A stretch of DNA of 47,678 nt. Source: Bacteroidales bacterium (lineage in GTDB: Bacteria > Bacteroidota > Bacteroidia > Bacteroidales > UBA932). The notes under the pieces were generated by a model, which was given only the letters and a program-made list of their open reading frames with translations, was not told where the DNA came from and ran no database searches. This document shows, in pieces, positions 24,066 to 32,210 of the stretch (within the stretch, counting starts at the first letter, position 1; each line of letters begins with the position of its first letter). A program made the position numbers and the translations under genes. The stretch is from contig JAAYCA010000048.1 of NCBI GenBank assembly GCA_012744435.1, positions 1-47,678 on the forward strand. Direction: 5' to 3'.

Positions 24066-26465
24066 TCAGACAGCCTTCCATTCCTGGGGGTCGCGGAAGC
24101 CTTTGAGGAACGCTGCGACCTGCATCCTTTTCTTGCCGGAGAGCTGGAGATCGGTAAGGGCGAGGGCGCCGTCTCCGGTAGCGACGGCCAGGTAGCTCTT
24201 GCCGTCGGAGAGGACGGTGCCGGGCTTCGCATGGAGGTCGGAACGCTTCTCGCTGCGGAAGACCTTGAGGGTCTGGGATTCGGCATCCCGCACCAATTCG
24301 GTATATGCTGTCGGATACGGGCTGAGGCCGCGGATGAGGTTGTAGATCTCGTCGGTGCCCTTTGTCCAGTCGATGTGGCAGAGTTCCCTGGTGAGTTTCG
24401 GGGCGGGCCGGAGCTCTTCGGAACCCTGGATGAAGGAGCGCTGGACGCGAAGCTCGACGTTCTGCTGGATCAAGCCCTCGACCGTCTGCAGGACCAGTTC
24501 GGAACCGATCTCCATGAGCTCGTCATGCAGTTCGCCCGCCGTCTCGTCCGGGCGGATGCGGCATTCCTGACGGAGAATGATGCCGCCCGTGTCGATGTCC
24601 TTGTCGATCATGAAGGTCGTCACGCCGGACATCTTCTCCCCGTTGATGACGGCCCAGTTGATCGGGGCGGCACCGCGGTACTGGGGCAGCAGTGCCGCAT
24701 GGAGGTTGAACGTACCCAGGCGGGGCATCGACCAAACCTCCTGCGGAAGCATCCGGAAGGCCACGACCACGAACATGTCGGCCTTCCATGCACGCAGCGC
24801 TTCCAGGAATTCCGGATCCTTGAGCCTGACGGGCTGAAGCACCGGGATGCCGTGCGCCACCGCGTACTGCTTGACGGCGCTCTCGTTCATCTTGAGGCCG
24901 CGCCCGCTGGGCTTGTCGGCCACGGTGACCACGCCTACGACCTTGTAGCCGGCCTGGACAAGGGTGTCCAGCGGCTTCACGGCAAACTCGGGGGTCCCCA
25001 TGTACACGATGCGCACCGGCCGGAAGAGACGGACGACCTTGCTGCGGGCCTTACGCCACCATACGGTAAACTGGTCCATGTTGAAGAGTTCGGTATCCTT
25101 GAGGGCCTTCCAGGTCAGGAAAGCGCCGATGGGCGCGATGACCAGGGCCGATACGAACACGCCGATGGGAGGTTCGACGGCGCCGTCGCGCGCCAGCTTG
25201 AGACCGGAAATATTGAAGACATAGTAGAGTACGAAGAACAGCACCGAGATGATGAGGCCCACGCCAAGGCCGCCGCGCTTGCTCTTTACGAGCGCGCCGA
25301 TCGGCGCGCCGATGAAGAAGAGCAGCAGACAGGCGAGTCCCTGGGCGAACTTCTCCAGGAAGGAAATGTCCGACTGGCGGAGATTGAACGACTGCTCGTA
25401 GGACTCGAAACGGAAGTTGTTGATCTCACCGCTGAAGCGCATGAGGTTGTCGGCCGCGCGGTTCATGGCCAAGGCCCGCTGGCCATCATCGTCCCACTCG
25501 AGATAATCCGGCGCGGAGAAGGCCGGAAGATCGGGATTGCGCAGGGCCGTGTCCAGCTGGCGGCCGGCCGAGAGAAGGGCGTTGTGGCGGACGATGTTGT
25601 AACGGAAATCGTGGATGGAATCCAGATAGTGCCGCAGCGAGTCGCTCAAATGCCGGAGCTCCGCCATCTGCTTGGTGCGGATCTGGTCGTCGTAGCGGAC
25701 GGAATCCGACTTCTCGAAACTGTAGTTCTTGAGCGGGATCAACAGCTCCTGCCGTGCAAAGTCGATGTGCTGGAGGACAAAGGATGTGTCGTTGTAGCGG
25801 AGTTCGTTTTCCTCGCGGTAGGTGGAGCCGTGGAAGAGCGAAAAGGTCAGGTAGTCCTTGCCCTTGGACAACTTCATGAGGGCGGAGTCCGCAAGGGTGA
25901 TGGAGATGTTGCCTTTGTGGGCGGTATGGTCGTAGACCTGCACGTCGTACAGCATCCTGCTGGTCTTGTCCTGGGAGCCGACGCGGAGGACATAACCTTC
26001 GATGCCGTTGTAGAAGGTCCCGGGCGGGATCTTGATCTCGTCCTTGGTGCGGGCGATGTCGTCCCGCAGGGTATAGATCTGGTTGTAGGCATAGGGGACC
26101 AGCCTGGAGCATACCAGGAACGTGCCGCCGGCGATCACGGCGGCGGCGACCGCCAACGGTGCGATGAGCCGTCCGAAGGAAATGCCGGCGGCCTTGATCG
26201 CCATCAGTTCGGTGTTCTCGGCCAGCTGGCCGATGATCATGGTGGAGGCAAGCAGGGTGGCAAGCGGCAGGGCGAGCGGCAGGGCCAGACTGCACACCCC
26301 CCAGAAAAGGAATTCCAGGACGGTGCGGATGCCGAGGCCCTTGCCCACGAGTTCGTCGATGTACAGCCACAGGGTCTGCATCATCAGGATGAAGACGACG
26401 ATCATCAGGATCGCGACGAACGGTCCGATGAACGCTTTCAGGACAAAACGGTCGAGTTTCTTCAT
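24066..26465 (-). CDS. fmt: LptF/LptG-type permease fused to methionyl-tRNA formyltransferase
   Basis: A single 799-residue frame joins two normally separate proteins. Residues 1-483 are a YjgP/YjgQ (LptF/G) permease of lipopolysaccharide export: N-terminal membrane segments, LASTMIIGQLAENTELMAIKAAGIS (coupling-helix region, about 70-95), a large periplasmic part, then C-terminal segments with IGAPIGALVKSKRGGLG. Residues 484-799 are a full-length Fmt, which formylates initiator Met-tRNA: RIVYMGTPEFAV, the formyl-folate region NLHAALLPQYRGAAPINWA with catalytic Asn/His, and the Asp in DKDIDTGGI. No stop lies between; an in-frame GTG (25014-25016) sits where Fmt usually starts, so internal initiation is possible. 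The permease C-terminus is cytosolic, so the fusion is topologically sound. It follows alaS by 18 nt. Confidence 0.9.
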   Translation of the reverse strand: MKKLDRFVLKAFIGPFVAILMIVVFILMMQTLWLYIDELVGKGLGIRTVLEFLFWGVCSLALPLALPLATLLASTMIIGQLAENTELMAIKAAGISFGRLIAPLAVAAAVIAGGTFLVCSRLVPYAYNQIYTLRDDIARTKDEIKIPPGTFYNGIEGYVLRVGSQDKTSRMLYDVQVYDHTAHKGNISITLADSALMKLSKGKDYLTFSLFHGSTYREENELRYNDTSFVLQHIDFARQELLIPLKNYSFEKSDSVRYDDQIRTKQMAELRHLSDSLRHYLDSIHDFRYNIVRHNALLSAGRQLDTALRNPDLPAFSAPDYLEWDDDGQRALAMNRAADNLMRFSGEINNFRFESYEQSFNLRQSDISFLEKFAQGLACLLLFFIGAPIGALVKSKRGGLGVGLIISVLFFVLYYVFNISGLKLARDGAVEPPIGVFVSALVIAPIGAFLTWKALKDTELFNMDQFTVWWRKARSKVVRLFRPVRIVYMGTPEFAVKPLDTLVQAGYKVVGVVTVADKPSGRGLKMNESAVKQYAVAHGIPVLQPVRLKDPEFLEALRAWKADMFVVVAFRMLPQEVWSMPRLGTFNLHAALLPQYRGAAPINWAVINGEKMSGVTTFMIDKDIDTGGIILRQECRIRPDETAGELHDELMEIGSELVLQTVEGLIQQNVELRVQRSFIQGSEELRPAPKLTRELCHIDWTKGTDEIYNLIRGLSPYPTAYTELVRDAESQTLKVFRSEKRSDLHAKPGTVLSDGKSYLAVATGDGALALTDLQLSGKKRMQVAAFLKGFRDPQEWKAV

Positions 26466-26483
26466 CCCGGAAAAGGATTATAC

Positions 26484-29120
26484 TTATTGACGCGTGGCAG
26501 TGGCGACGAGCTGCTCGAGGGCGTCCTTCAGTCCGGAGGCGTCCTTGCCGCCCGCCGTCGCGAGGCCGGGCTGACCGCCGCCGCCGCCCTGGATGAGGCG
26601 GGCGGCTTCGCGGATGTCTTTGCCGGCATTGCGTCCGGCAGCCACGAGATCGTCGGAATACATGAGCAGCAGCTGCGGCTTGCCGTCGGATTCGAAGGCG
26701 GCGGCAAGGGCCGTCCCTTTGAGCTCCTTCTGGAGAGCGAGGGCCGTGGACCGGAGCACGTTGGTGTCGGCGCCGTGTACGGTGGGTCCGTCGGCGATGA
26801 TGATCTTGATGCCGCCGCGATCGCAGGCCTTGGTCGACAGCACGCGGGCGAGCTCGGCCGCCTTCTGCTTCATAAACTCTTCCGCCTGCTTCTTGAAAGA
26901 GGCGTTGTCGTCGATCAGTTTCTGGATGGCGCCGGTCAGGTCGGGGACGTTGTTGAAGAAAGAACGGGCCGTCTTGAGCAGGTTCTGCATGGCCAGCACC
27001 CTGTCTTCCGCCTGCTCGCCGGTCACCGCCTCGATGCGGCGGATGCCGGCCGCGATGGCGGATTCTCCGGTGATCTTGAACAGGCCGATATTGCCGGTGG
27101 CGGAAGTGTGGCACCCGCCGCAAAGCTCGACGCTGGGGCCGAAACGGACCACGCGGACACGGTCGCCGTATTTCTCGCCGAACAGGGCCATGGCGCCCAT
27201 ATCGCGGGCTTCATCCATGGTGGCATCGCGTTTTTCATCAAGCTGGAAGTTGCTGCGGATCAACTCGTTGACGCGCTTCTCCACCTGGGCGATCTGTTCA
27301 TCGGAAAGCTTCTCGAAATGCGAGAAATCGAAGCGGAAGCCCTGGTCGCTCACGAAGGAGCCCTTCTGCTCGACATGGGTGCCGAGGATCTCGCGGAGGG
27401 CCCGGTGCATCAGGTGCGTGCAACTGTGGTTGTTGGCGATGCGCTGGCGGCGCTCCGTATCGACGGAGAGCTTGAAAGCACCGGCGCCGTCTTTCGGGAG
27501 GCGTTCCGCGATGTGGATGGTGAGGTTGTTCTCCTTGACGGTGTTCAGGATCCGGATCTGCTCTCCGTCTTCGGCGGTAAGGGTGCCCGTATCCCCGATC
27601 TCACCGCCCATTTCGCCGTAGAACGGCGTACGGTCGAACACGAGCTGGAGCATTTCCTTGTTCTTCTGGACGACCGTGCGGCTCTTGAGGAGAAGGGCGC
27701 CCTCCACCTCGGTGGTGTCGAATCCGACGAAGGCCACGTCCTCTCCCTCGTGATATACGGTCCAGTCGCCGAAGGTGTTGGCCGTGGCGTTGCGGGCACG
27801 GTCCTTCTGCTGCTGGAGTTCGGCCTGGAAGCCCGCCTGGTCCACGGTGTAGCCGTTTTCGGCGGCGATCAGCTCTGTCAGGTCGATGGGGAAACCATAG
27901 GTGTCATAAAGCTTGAAGGCGTCGGCGCCGGATATGACCTTGGTCTTGCGACTGCGCTCCATGCAGTCGTCCATCAGACGGATGCCGCGGTCGAGCGTGC
28001 GCAGGAATGCCATCTCTTCCTCGCGGATGACATTCTCGATGAACTTCTGTTGCTTCGCGATTTCGGGATAAGCCTCGCCCATGTCGTCCACGAGCTGCTG
28101 GACGAGCTGGCAGAGGAAGGGCTCGGTGAGCCCGAGGAAGGTATAACCGTAGCGGACGGCGCGGCGCAGGATGCGGCGGATGACATAGCCCGCCTTGACG
28201 TTGGACGGAAGCTGCCCGTCGGCGATGCTGAAGCTGATGGCGCGGATGTGGTCCGCAATCACGCGCATCGCGACGTCCGTCTGCGTGTTTTCGCCGTAGC
28301 GGTGGCCGGAGAGCGTGCCGATGCGGGCGAGCATACCGGAAAAGACGTCGGTATCGTAGTTGCTGTTCTTGCCCTGCAGCACGGCACAGAGGCGCTCGAA
28401 GCCCATGCCCGTGTCGATGTTCTTGGCGGGAAGGGGCTCCAGGTGACCGTCGGCGAAGCGCTGGAACTGCATGAAGACGAGGTTCCAGATCTCGATGACG
28501 TGCGGATCGGACTTGTTGACGAGGTCGCGCCCGTCGAGGCCGGAAGCCGCCTTCTCTTCCGCCGTGCGGATATCGATGTGGATCTCGGAGCAGGGGCCGC
28601 AGGGGCCGGTCTCTCCCATTTCCCAGAAATTGTCATGCTTGTTGCCCAGGAGGATGTGGTCCTCGGGCAGGTGCTTGCGCCATGCCTGCTGCGCCTCGGT
28701 GTCAAGCTCCGTGCCGTCTTCGGCGGAACCTTCGAACACGGTGGCGTACAGGAGGCTCTTATCGATGCCGTAGACCTCGGTCAGGAGTTCCCAGGCCCAG
28801 TCGATGGCCTCGGACTTGAAATAGTCCCCGAAACTCCAGTTGCCCAGCATCTCGAACATCGTGTGGTGGTAGGTGTCATGGCCCACCTCCTCGAGGTCAT
28901 TGTGCTTGCCGCTGACGCGGAGACACTTCTGGGAGTCGGCGGCCCGCTGCCAGGGCGCCTTGTCATTGCCCAGGAAAATGTCTTTGAACTGGTTCATGCC
29001 GGCATTGGTGAACATCAGGGTCGGGTCGTTCTTGACGACCATCGGCGCGGACGGCACGATGGCATGGCCCTTTGATGCGAAGAAATCGAGGAATTTCTGT
29101 CTGGTTTCCTTGGAGGTCAT
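26484..29120 (-). CDS. alaS: Alanyl-tRNA synthetase
   Basis: An 878-residue class II synthetase charging tRNA-Ala. The N-terminal catalytic domain begins [20 protein letters not shown], followed by the [18 protein letters not shown] motif. The editing domain has [11 protein letters not shown] (zinc/editing HxxxH, about residue 569) and [10 protein letters not shown] (about 667). The glycine-rich C-terminal DHHA1 part has [16 protein letters not shown] near the end. The start at 29120 (MTSKETRQK) is the conserved one, and a near-consensus -7 element lies 7 nt upstream. It is probably co-transcribed with the LptF/G-Fmt fusion, putting two tRNA-acting enzymes in one unit. Confidence 0.98.
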   Translation of the reverse strand: MTSKETRQKFLDFFASKGHAIVPSAPMVVKNDPTLMFTNAGMNQFKDIFLGNDKAPWQRAADSQKCLRVSGKHNDLEEVGHDTYHHTMFEMLGNWSFGDYFKSEAIDWAWELLTEVYGIDKSLLYATVFEGSAEDGTELDTEAQQAWRKHLPEDHILLGNKHDNFWEMGETGPCGPCSEIHIDIRTAEEKAASGLDGRDLVNKSDPHVIEIWNLVFMQFQRFADGHLEPLPAKNIDTGMGFERLCAVLQGKNSNYDTDVFSGMLARIGTLSGHRYGENTQTDVAMRVIADHIRAISFSIADGQLPSNVKAGYVIRRILRRAVRYGYTFLGLTEPFLCQLVQQLVDDMGEAYPEIAKQQKFIENVIREEEMAFLRTLDRGIRLMDDCMERSRKTKVISGADAFKLYDTYGFPIDLTELIAAENGYTVDQAGFQAELQQQKDRARNATANTFGDWTVYHEGEDVAFVGFDTTEVEGALLLKSRTVVQKNKEMLQLVFDRTPFYGEMGGEIGDTGTLTAEDGEQIRILNTVKENNLTIHIAERLPKDGAGAFKLSVDTERRQRIANNHSCTHLMHRALREILGTHVEQKGSFVSDQGFRFDFSHFEKLSDEQIAQVEKRVNELIRSNFQLDEKRDATMDEARDMGAMALFGEKYGDRVRVVRFGPSVELCGGCHTSATGNIGLFKITGESAIAAGIRRIEAVTGEQAEDRVLAMQNLLKTARSFFNNVPDLTGAIQKLIDDNASFKKQAEEFMKQKAAELARVLSTKACDRGGIKIIIADGPTVHGADTNVLRSTALALQKELKGTALAAAFESDGKPQLLLMYSDDLVAAGRNAGKDIREAARLIQGGGGGQPGLATAGGKDASGLKDALEQLVATATRQ

Positions 29121-29127
29121 ATTTCTG

Positions 29128-29135
29128 CAAATTAA
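29128..29135 (-). promoter_or_regulatory. Possible -7 promoter element of alaS
   Basis: Minus strand TTAATTTG, one mismatch to TAnnTTTG, with its G 7 nt from the alaS ATG. The spacing matches the other leaderless candidates in this window, but the mismatch makes it less sure. Confidence 0.4.
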
Positions 29136-29227
29136 TATCGAACCACAAAAGTAGCAATTTTCACCCGTTCCTGCAATGCCTTTCAGGCCTTCGCCGACGG
29201 CGGACCCGTCAAAGGACACGAAAACGC

Positions 29228-29258
29228 CGTTGAGGGTCCAAAAGCTGGACCCTCAACG
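29228..29258 (-). terminator. Strong hairpin downstream of the aldo/keto reductase gene
   Basis: A perfect 13-bp stem (CGTTGAGGGTCCA at 29228-29240, complement at 29246-29258) with a 5-nt loop. On the minus strand it is followed by GGCGTTTTCG, a weak T-run, so it is probably the terminator of the ferredoxin/reductase operon. The rest of the 190-bp gap between 29121 and 29310 shows nothing else I can name. Confidence 0.65.
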
Positions 29259-29310
29259 ACATAAACGACACAGAACGCTTTCGGAGGACCGTTGCCGTTT
29301 CCGCCGGGAC

Positions 29311-30642
29311 TTACAGCAATTCCTGCTTCAGGTCCTCGATGTAACGGTCGATCCGGCGCAGCTGCGTCGGAATCTGGATGTTCTGCGGGCAGTCCGGTTC
29401 ACACTTGCGGCAAGAGATGCAGTGGTCCGCCTGACGCACCGTCGGGATGGCCTTGTTGTACTCGAGGAGATACTTCCGGCGGGCCCGGTCGTAGTCCTTC
29501 TGCTCGCGGCCGACCACGTAGCTGCCTGCGGTGACCCGGTCGTTGTAGAACTTGAACACACCCGGGATGTCGATGCCGTAGGGGCATGGCATGCAGTACT
29601 GGCAGCCCGTGCACGGGACCAGGGGATAATTGACCATCTGGTCGGCCACGCTCCGCAGGAAAGCCTTCTCCTCATCGCTGAGCGGCTTGAAGTTGAGGAA
29701 GGTGTCCAGATTGTCCTGCAGGTGCTCCATATAAGTCATGCCGCTGAGGGCGCACATCACGCGCGGATAGCTGCCGACAAAACGGAAAGCCCAGGAGGCG
29801 ATGCTCTTCTCCGGCTCGCGCGCCTTCATCTGGGCGGCCAGCTGCTGCGGCACGTCGGCCAGGCTGCCGCCGCGCAGCGGCTCCATGATGACGATCGGGA
29901 TCTCGCGCTTGTCCAGCTGCTCGTAGAGGTAGTCCGCCCGCGTGTTCAGGCCGCTCGGATGCTCCCAGTCCAGGTAGTTCATCTGGATCTGAATGAAATC
30001 CCAGTGGTACTTGTCGTGCAGGGCCAGCATGTCGTCAAAACCCTCCTGATAGCCGTGGAAGGAGAAACCCAGATGCCGTATGCGTCCGGCTTCGCGCTCC
30101 TTGACCAGGAAGTCAACCAGACCGTTCTGCACGAAGCGCCGTTCGAATGCTGCGCGGTCCGCGAGGTTGTGCATCAGATAGTTGTCGAGATAGTCGGTCT
30201 GGAAATACTCCATCGAGCGATGGTACATGGCCACGCCTTCGTCGTAGGACGGAGAGAATCCGCGCTGGTTGGAAAGCTTGGTGGCGACATAGTAACTGCT
30301 GCGGGGATAACGGCTCAGTGCCTTGCCTGTCGCTTCTTCGCTTTGCCCCTGAAGATAGACCGGAGCGGAGTCGAAATAGTTGATGCCATGGGTAATGGCG
30401 TAGTCCACCAGCTCGTTGACTTTCTGCTGGTCGATAATGTCCCGGCCCGCCTCATCCTTGATCATGGGCCAACGCATGCAGCCATAGCCCAGCACGCCGA
30501 TGCCCGGGTAGTTCTGGGGCATCTGGCCAGGTTGGACGGCCGGCTGGCCGGCGACGGCGTCGACGGCCTTGGGGGCGCAGGCAGCCAGGGCGGCGCCTGC
30601 TGCGCCGAGACCTGCGGTCTTGATAAAATCTCTTCTATCCAT
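29311..30642 (-). CDS. Tat-type aldo/keto reductase with C-terminal ferredoxin clusters
   Basis: A 443-residue oxidoreductase. The N-terminus has a twin-arginine signal (MDRRDFIKTAGLGAAGAALA) followed by Ala-Cys, so it may also be lipid-anchored. An aldo/keto reductase barrel follows with the usual tetrad: Asp and Tyr in NYFDSAPVY, Lys in YYVATKLS and His in YLMHNLAD. The C-terminal ~110 residues hold two [4Fe-4S] motifs (CTGCQYCMPCPYGIDIP and CISCRKCEPDCPQNIQIP). It likely receives electrons from the membrane polyferredoxin encoded 2 nt upstream and reduces an unknown carbonyl substrate outside the cytoplasm. The start follows from the Tat motif. Confidence 0.88.
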   Translation of the reverse strand: MDRRDFIKTAGLGAAGAALAACAPKAVDAVAGQPAVQPGQMPQNYPGIGVLGYGCMRWPMIKDEAGRDIIDQQKVNELVDYAITHGINYFDSAPVYLQGQSEEATGKALSRYPRSSYYVATKLSNQRGFSPSYDEGVAMYHRSMEYFQTDYLDNYLMHNLADRAAFERRFVQNGLVDFLVKEREAGRIRHLGFSFHGYQEGFDDMLALHDKYHWDFIQIQMNYLDWEHPSGLNTRADYLYEQLDKREIPIVIMEPLRGGSLADVPQQLAAQMKAREPEKSIASWAFRFVGSYPRVMCALSGMTYMEHLQDNLDTFLNFKPLSDEEKAFLRSVADQMVNYPLVPCTGCQYCMPCPYGIDIPGVFKFYNDRVTAGSYVVGREQKDYDRARRKYLLEYNKAIPTVRQADHCISCRKCEPDCPQNIQIPTQLRRIDRYIEDLKQELL

Positions 30643-30644
30643 GG

Positions 30645-32126
30645 TTAATTGAGCGGGTGGTGAACGGAATTGGGTCTGACGGTAATGGCACTGATGGGAC
30701 GCGACGGGCACAGGTTCTCACAGGCGCCGCAGCCGATGCATTGCGCCTCGGACACGACCGGAATCTTGTACTCGGAGCCCTCGCGATCCACCATCATGAT
30801 GGCCCCGGAAGGGCAGTGGTAAGCGCAGTTGCCGCAACTTGCTTCGCCGGAAGCGGCGAAGCAGAGATCGAGGTTTACATGCGCGACGCCGATCTGGATG
30901 GTCATTTTCTGCCCCTGTGCGACGGGACGGATGGCACCTGCCGGGCAGACCTGGCTGCATATGTTGCACTCCGGGCGGCAGTAGCCTTTGTCGTAGCCCA
31001 TCTGCGGCTGGAGGAAGTGGGCGAAATCGGTGGACGGGCGCAGCACGTGGTTGGGGCAGTTGGTCACACAGAGCTGGCAAGCCGTGCAACGACTGTAGAA
31101 ATCCTCCACGCTGCCCGATCCAAACGGCACGAGACGGCCCTCACGCTCGGGATTCTGCTTGTCGACAACCTCGGCAAAACCCCCGTCCATGTGGCCGCTC
31201 TGGGCTTGCGCAACCAATGCGGTACCGACCAATGCCGTCGTCGCCATAAACGCCCGGCGGCCGCCGTCAGTCTTCTTCTCGTCCGAAGCGGATTCTTTCT
31301 TCCCGAACCCCACGAAGCGGTATTTCAACGCCCCTTCGGTGCAGTTGTCCAGGCAGTCGAAGCAGACCACGCAGCGGCTGTAATCGATCTTATGCTCCTG
31401 GGTGTCGATGCAGGAGGCCTTGCAGCCTTTGCCGCACCGGCCGCAATTGATGCACTTGGAGGTGTCGATGGTCGGTCGGAACAGCGAGAAACGGCTCACC
31501 AGACTGAGCGTCGTGCCGACGGGGCAGACGGTGTTGCAGTATTCGCGGCCCCAGAGCCAGGCGCAGCAGGCGATGACGAGAAGGGTCACCAGACCGGTGA
31601 GCAGCAGAGGCAGGACGATCGATCCGGAGGCCACGCCCACGATGCTGCGCACCACGCGTCCGTAGGCGCTGTAGGGGGCGATCAGGGCGATCAGCATCTG
31701 ACCGCTCACGACGAGCGAGACGATGGAAAGCACCAGCACACCGTAGCGCACCCATTTGTGCTCCTTGACATAAGAGAAGCGTTTCAGGTACTGACGCACC
31801 TTGGGCTTCTCGGCGGAGCCTTGCTCCTTGAGACGTTTGAGGTGGCGGGTCTGTGCATTCTGCATCCATTTTCCGCCCGTACGGCGGATCCACAGGATGA
31901 CGTCCTGGAATACGCCCATCGGACAAATGACGGAGCAATACAGACGGCCGCATACGAAGGTGAGCAGCAAAATGACTGCGATCACGGCGAAATTAAGGGC
32001 CAGGGCGGAAGGGAGGAACTGGAGCTTCGCCATCCATCCCCACCACTGGTGGCCGATGCCCACGAAAAGCAGCGTGATTCCGACAAAGAACAAGGCTGCC
32101 AGGGCAATGCGGATTTTTCTTAACAT
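30645..32126 (-). CDS. Membrane polyferredoxin, NapH/CcoG-like, with extra Fe-S domains
   Basis: A 493-residue protein in three parts. The N-terminal membrane domain has about five hydrophobic segments and NapH-type cysteines (CGRLYCSVICPMGVFQD and GREYCNTVCPVGT). A ferredoxin part follows (CINCGRCGKGCKASCID, CVVCFDCLDNC). Then comes a hydrophobic stretch after DGGRRAFMATTALVG, resembling an internal Tat signal, and a C-terminal set of clusters (CTACQLCVTNCP, CRPECNICSQVCP, CGNCAYHCPSGAI, CIGCGACENLCP). It looks like a natural fusion of a membrane electron-transfer protein with an exported polyferredoxin. It should pass quinol or cytosolic electrons to the following reductase. A near-perfect promoter and operator precede it. 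Confidence 0.85.
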   Translation of the reverse strand: MLRKIRIALAALFFVGITLLFVGIGHQWWGWMAKLQFLPSALALNFAVIAVILLLTFVCGRLYCSVICPMGVFQDVILWIRRTGGKWMQNAQTRHLKRLKEQGSAEKPKVRQYLKRFSYVKEHKWVRYGVLVLSIVSLVVSGQMLIALIAPYSAYGRVVRSIVGVASGSIVLPLLLTGLVTLLVIACCAWLWGREYCNTVCPVGTTLSLVSRFSLFRPTIDTSKCINCGRCGKGCKASCIDTQEHKIDYSRCVVCFDCLDNCTEGALKYRFVGFGKKESASDEKKTDGGRRAFMATTALVGTALVAQAQSGHMDGGFAEVVDKQNPEREGRLVPFGSGSVEDFYSRCTACQLCVTNCPNHVLRPSTDFAHFLQPQMGYDKGYCRPECNICSQVCPAGAIRPVAQGQKMTIQIGVAHVNLDLCFAASGEASCGNCAYHCPSGAIMMVDREGSEYKIPVVSEAQCIGCGACENLCPSRPISAITVRPNSVHHPLN

Positions 32127-32127
32127 A

Positions 32128-32150
32128 TGCGACAGTTAGTGTGTGTCGCA
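32128..32150. promoter_or_regulatory. Inverted repeat operator candidate before the polyferredoxin operon
   Basis: TGCGACA at 32128-32134 and TGTCGCA at 32144-32150 form perfect 7-bp arms with a 9-bp spacer (23 bp overall). It begins just before the ATG at 32126, spans the predicted transcription start and touches the -7 element. It could be a dimeric repressor site or a hairpin covering the start codon; no regulator gene is adjacent. Confidence 0.5.
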
Positions 32151-32156
32151 AATATA
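32149..32156 (-). promoter_or_regulatory. -7 promoter element of the polyferredoxin/reductase operon
   Basis: Minus strand TATATTTG followed by C, exact consensus, 22 nt upstream of the ATG at 32126. It overlaps the right arm of the inverted repeat by two bases, so occupancy of that repeat would block it. Confidence 0.6.
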
Positions 32157-32210
32157 TAAGAAATCCGGCATTATCCAATTATCATTATTCTCAATTCTTT
32201 CTCTATTCTT

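Noticed and set aside
25014..25016. Separate fmt gene starting at an internal GTG
   Set aside because: No stop separates it from the permease and no start signal is obvious; kept as an alternative in the fusion entry and not called as its own gene.
24054..29075. A 1673-codon open frame on the plus strand
   Set aside because: It is antisense to alaS and the LptF/G-Fmt gene, has no recognisable domain and arises from GC-rich codon use of the opposite strand.
29121..29227. A small gene upstream of alaS
   Set aside because: The only open frame runs into alaS and has no family features; the conserved AlaS start is at 29120.
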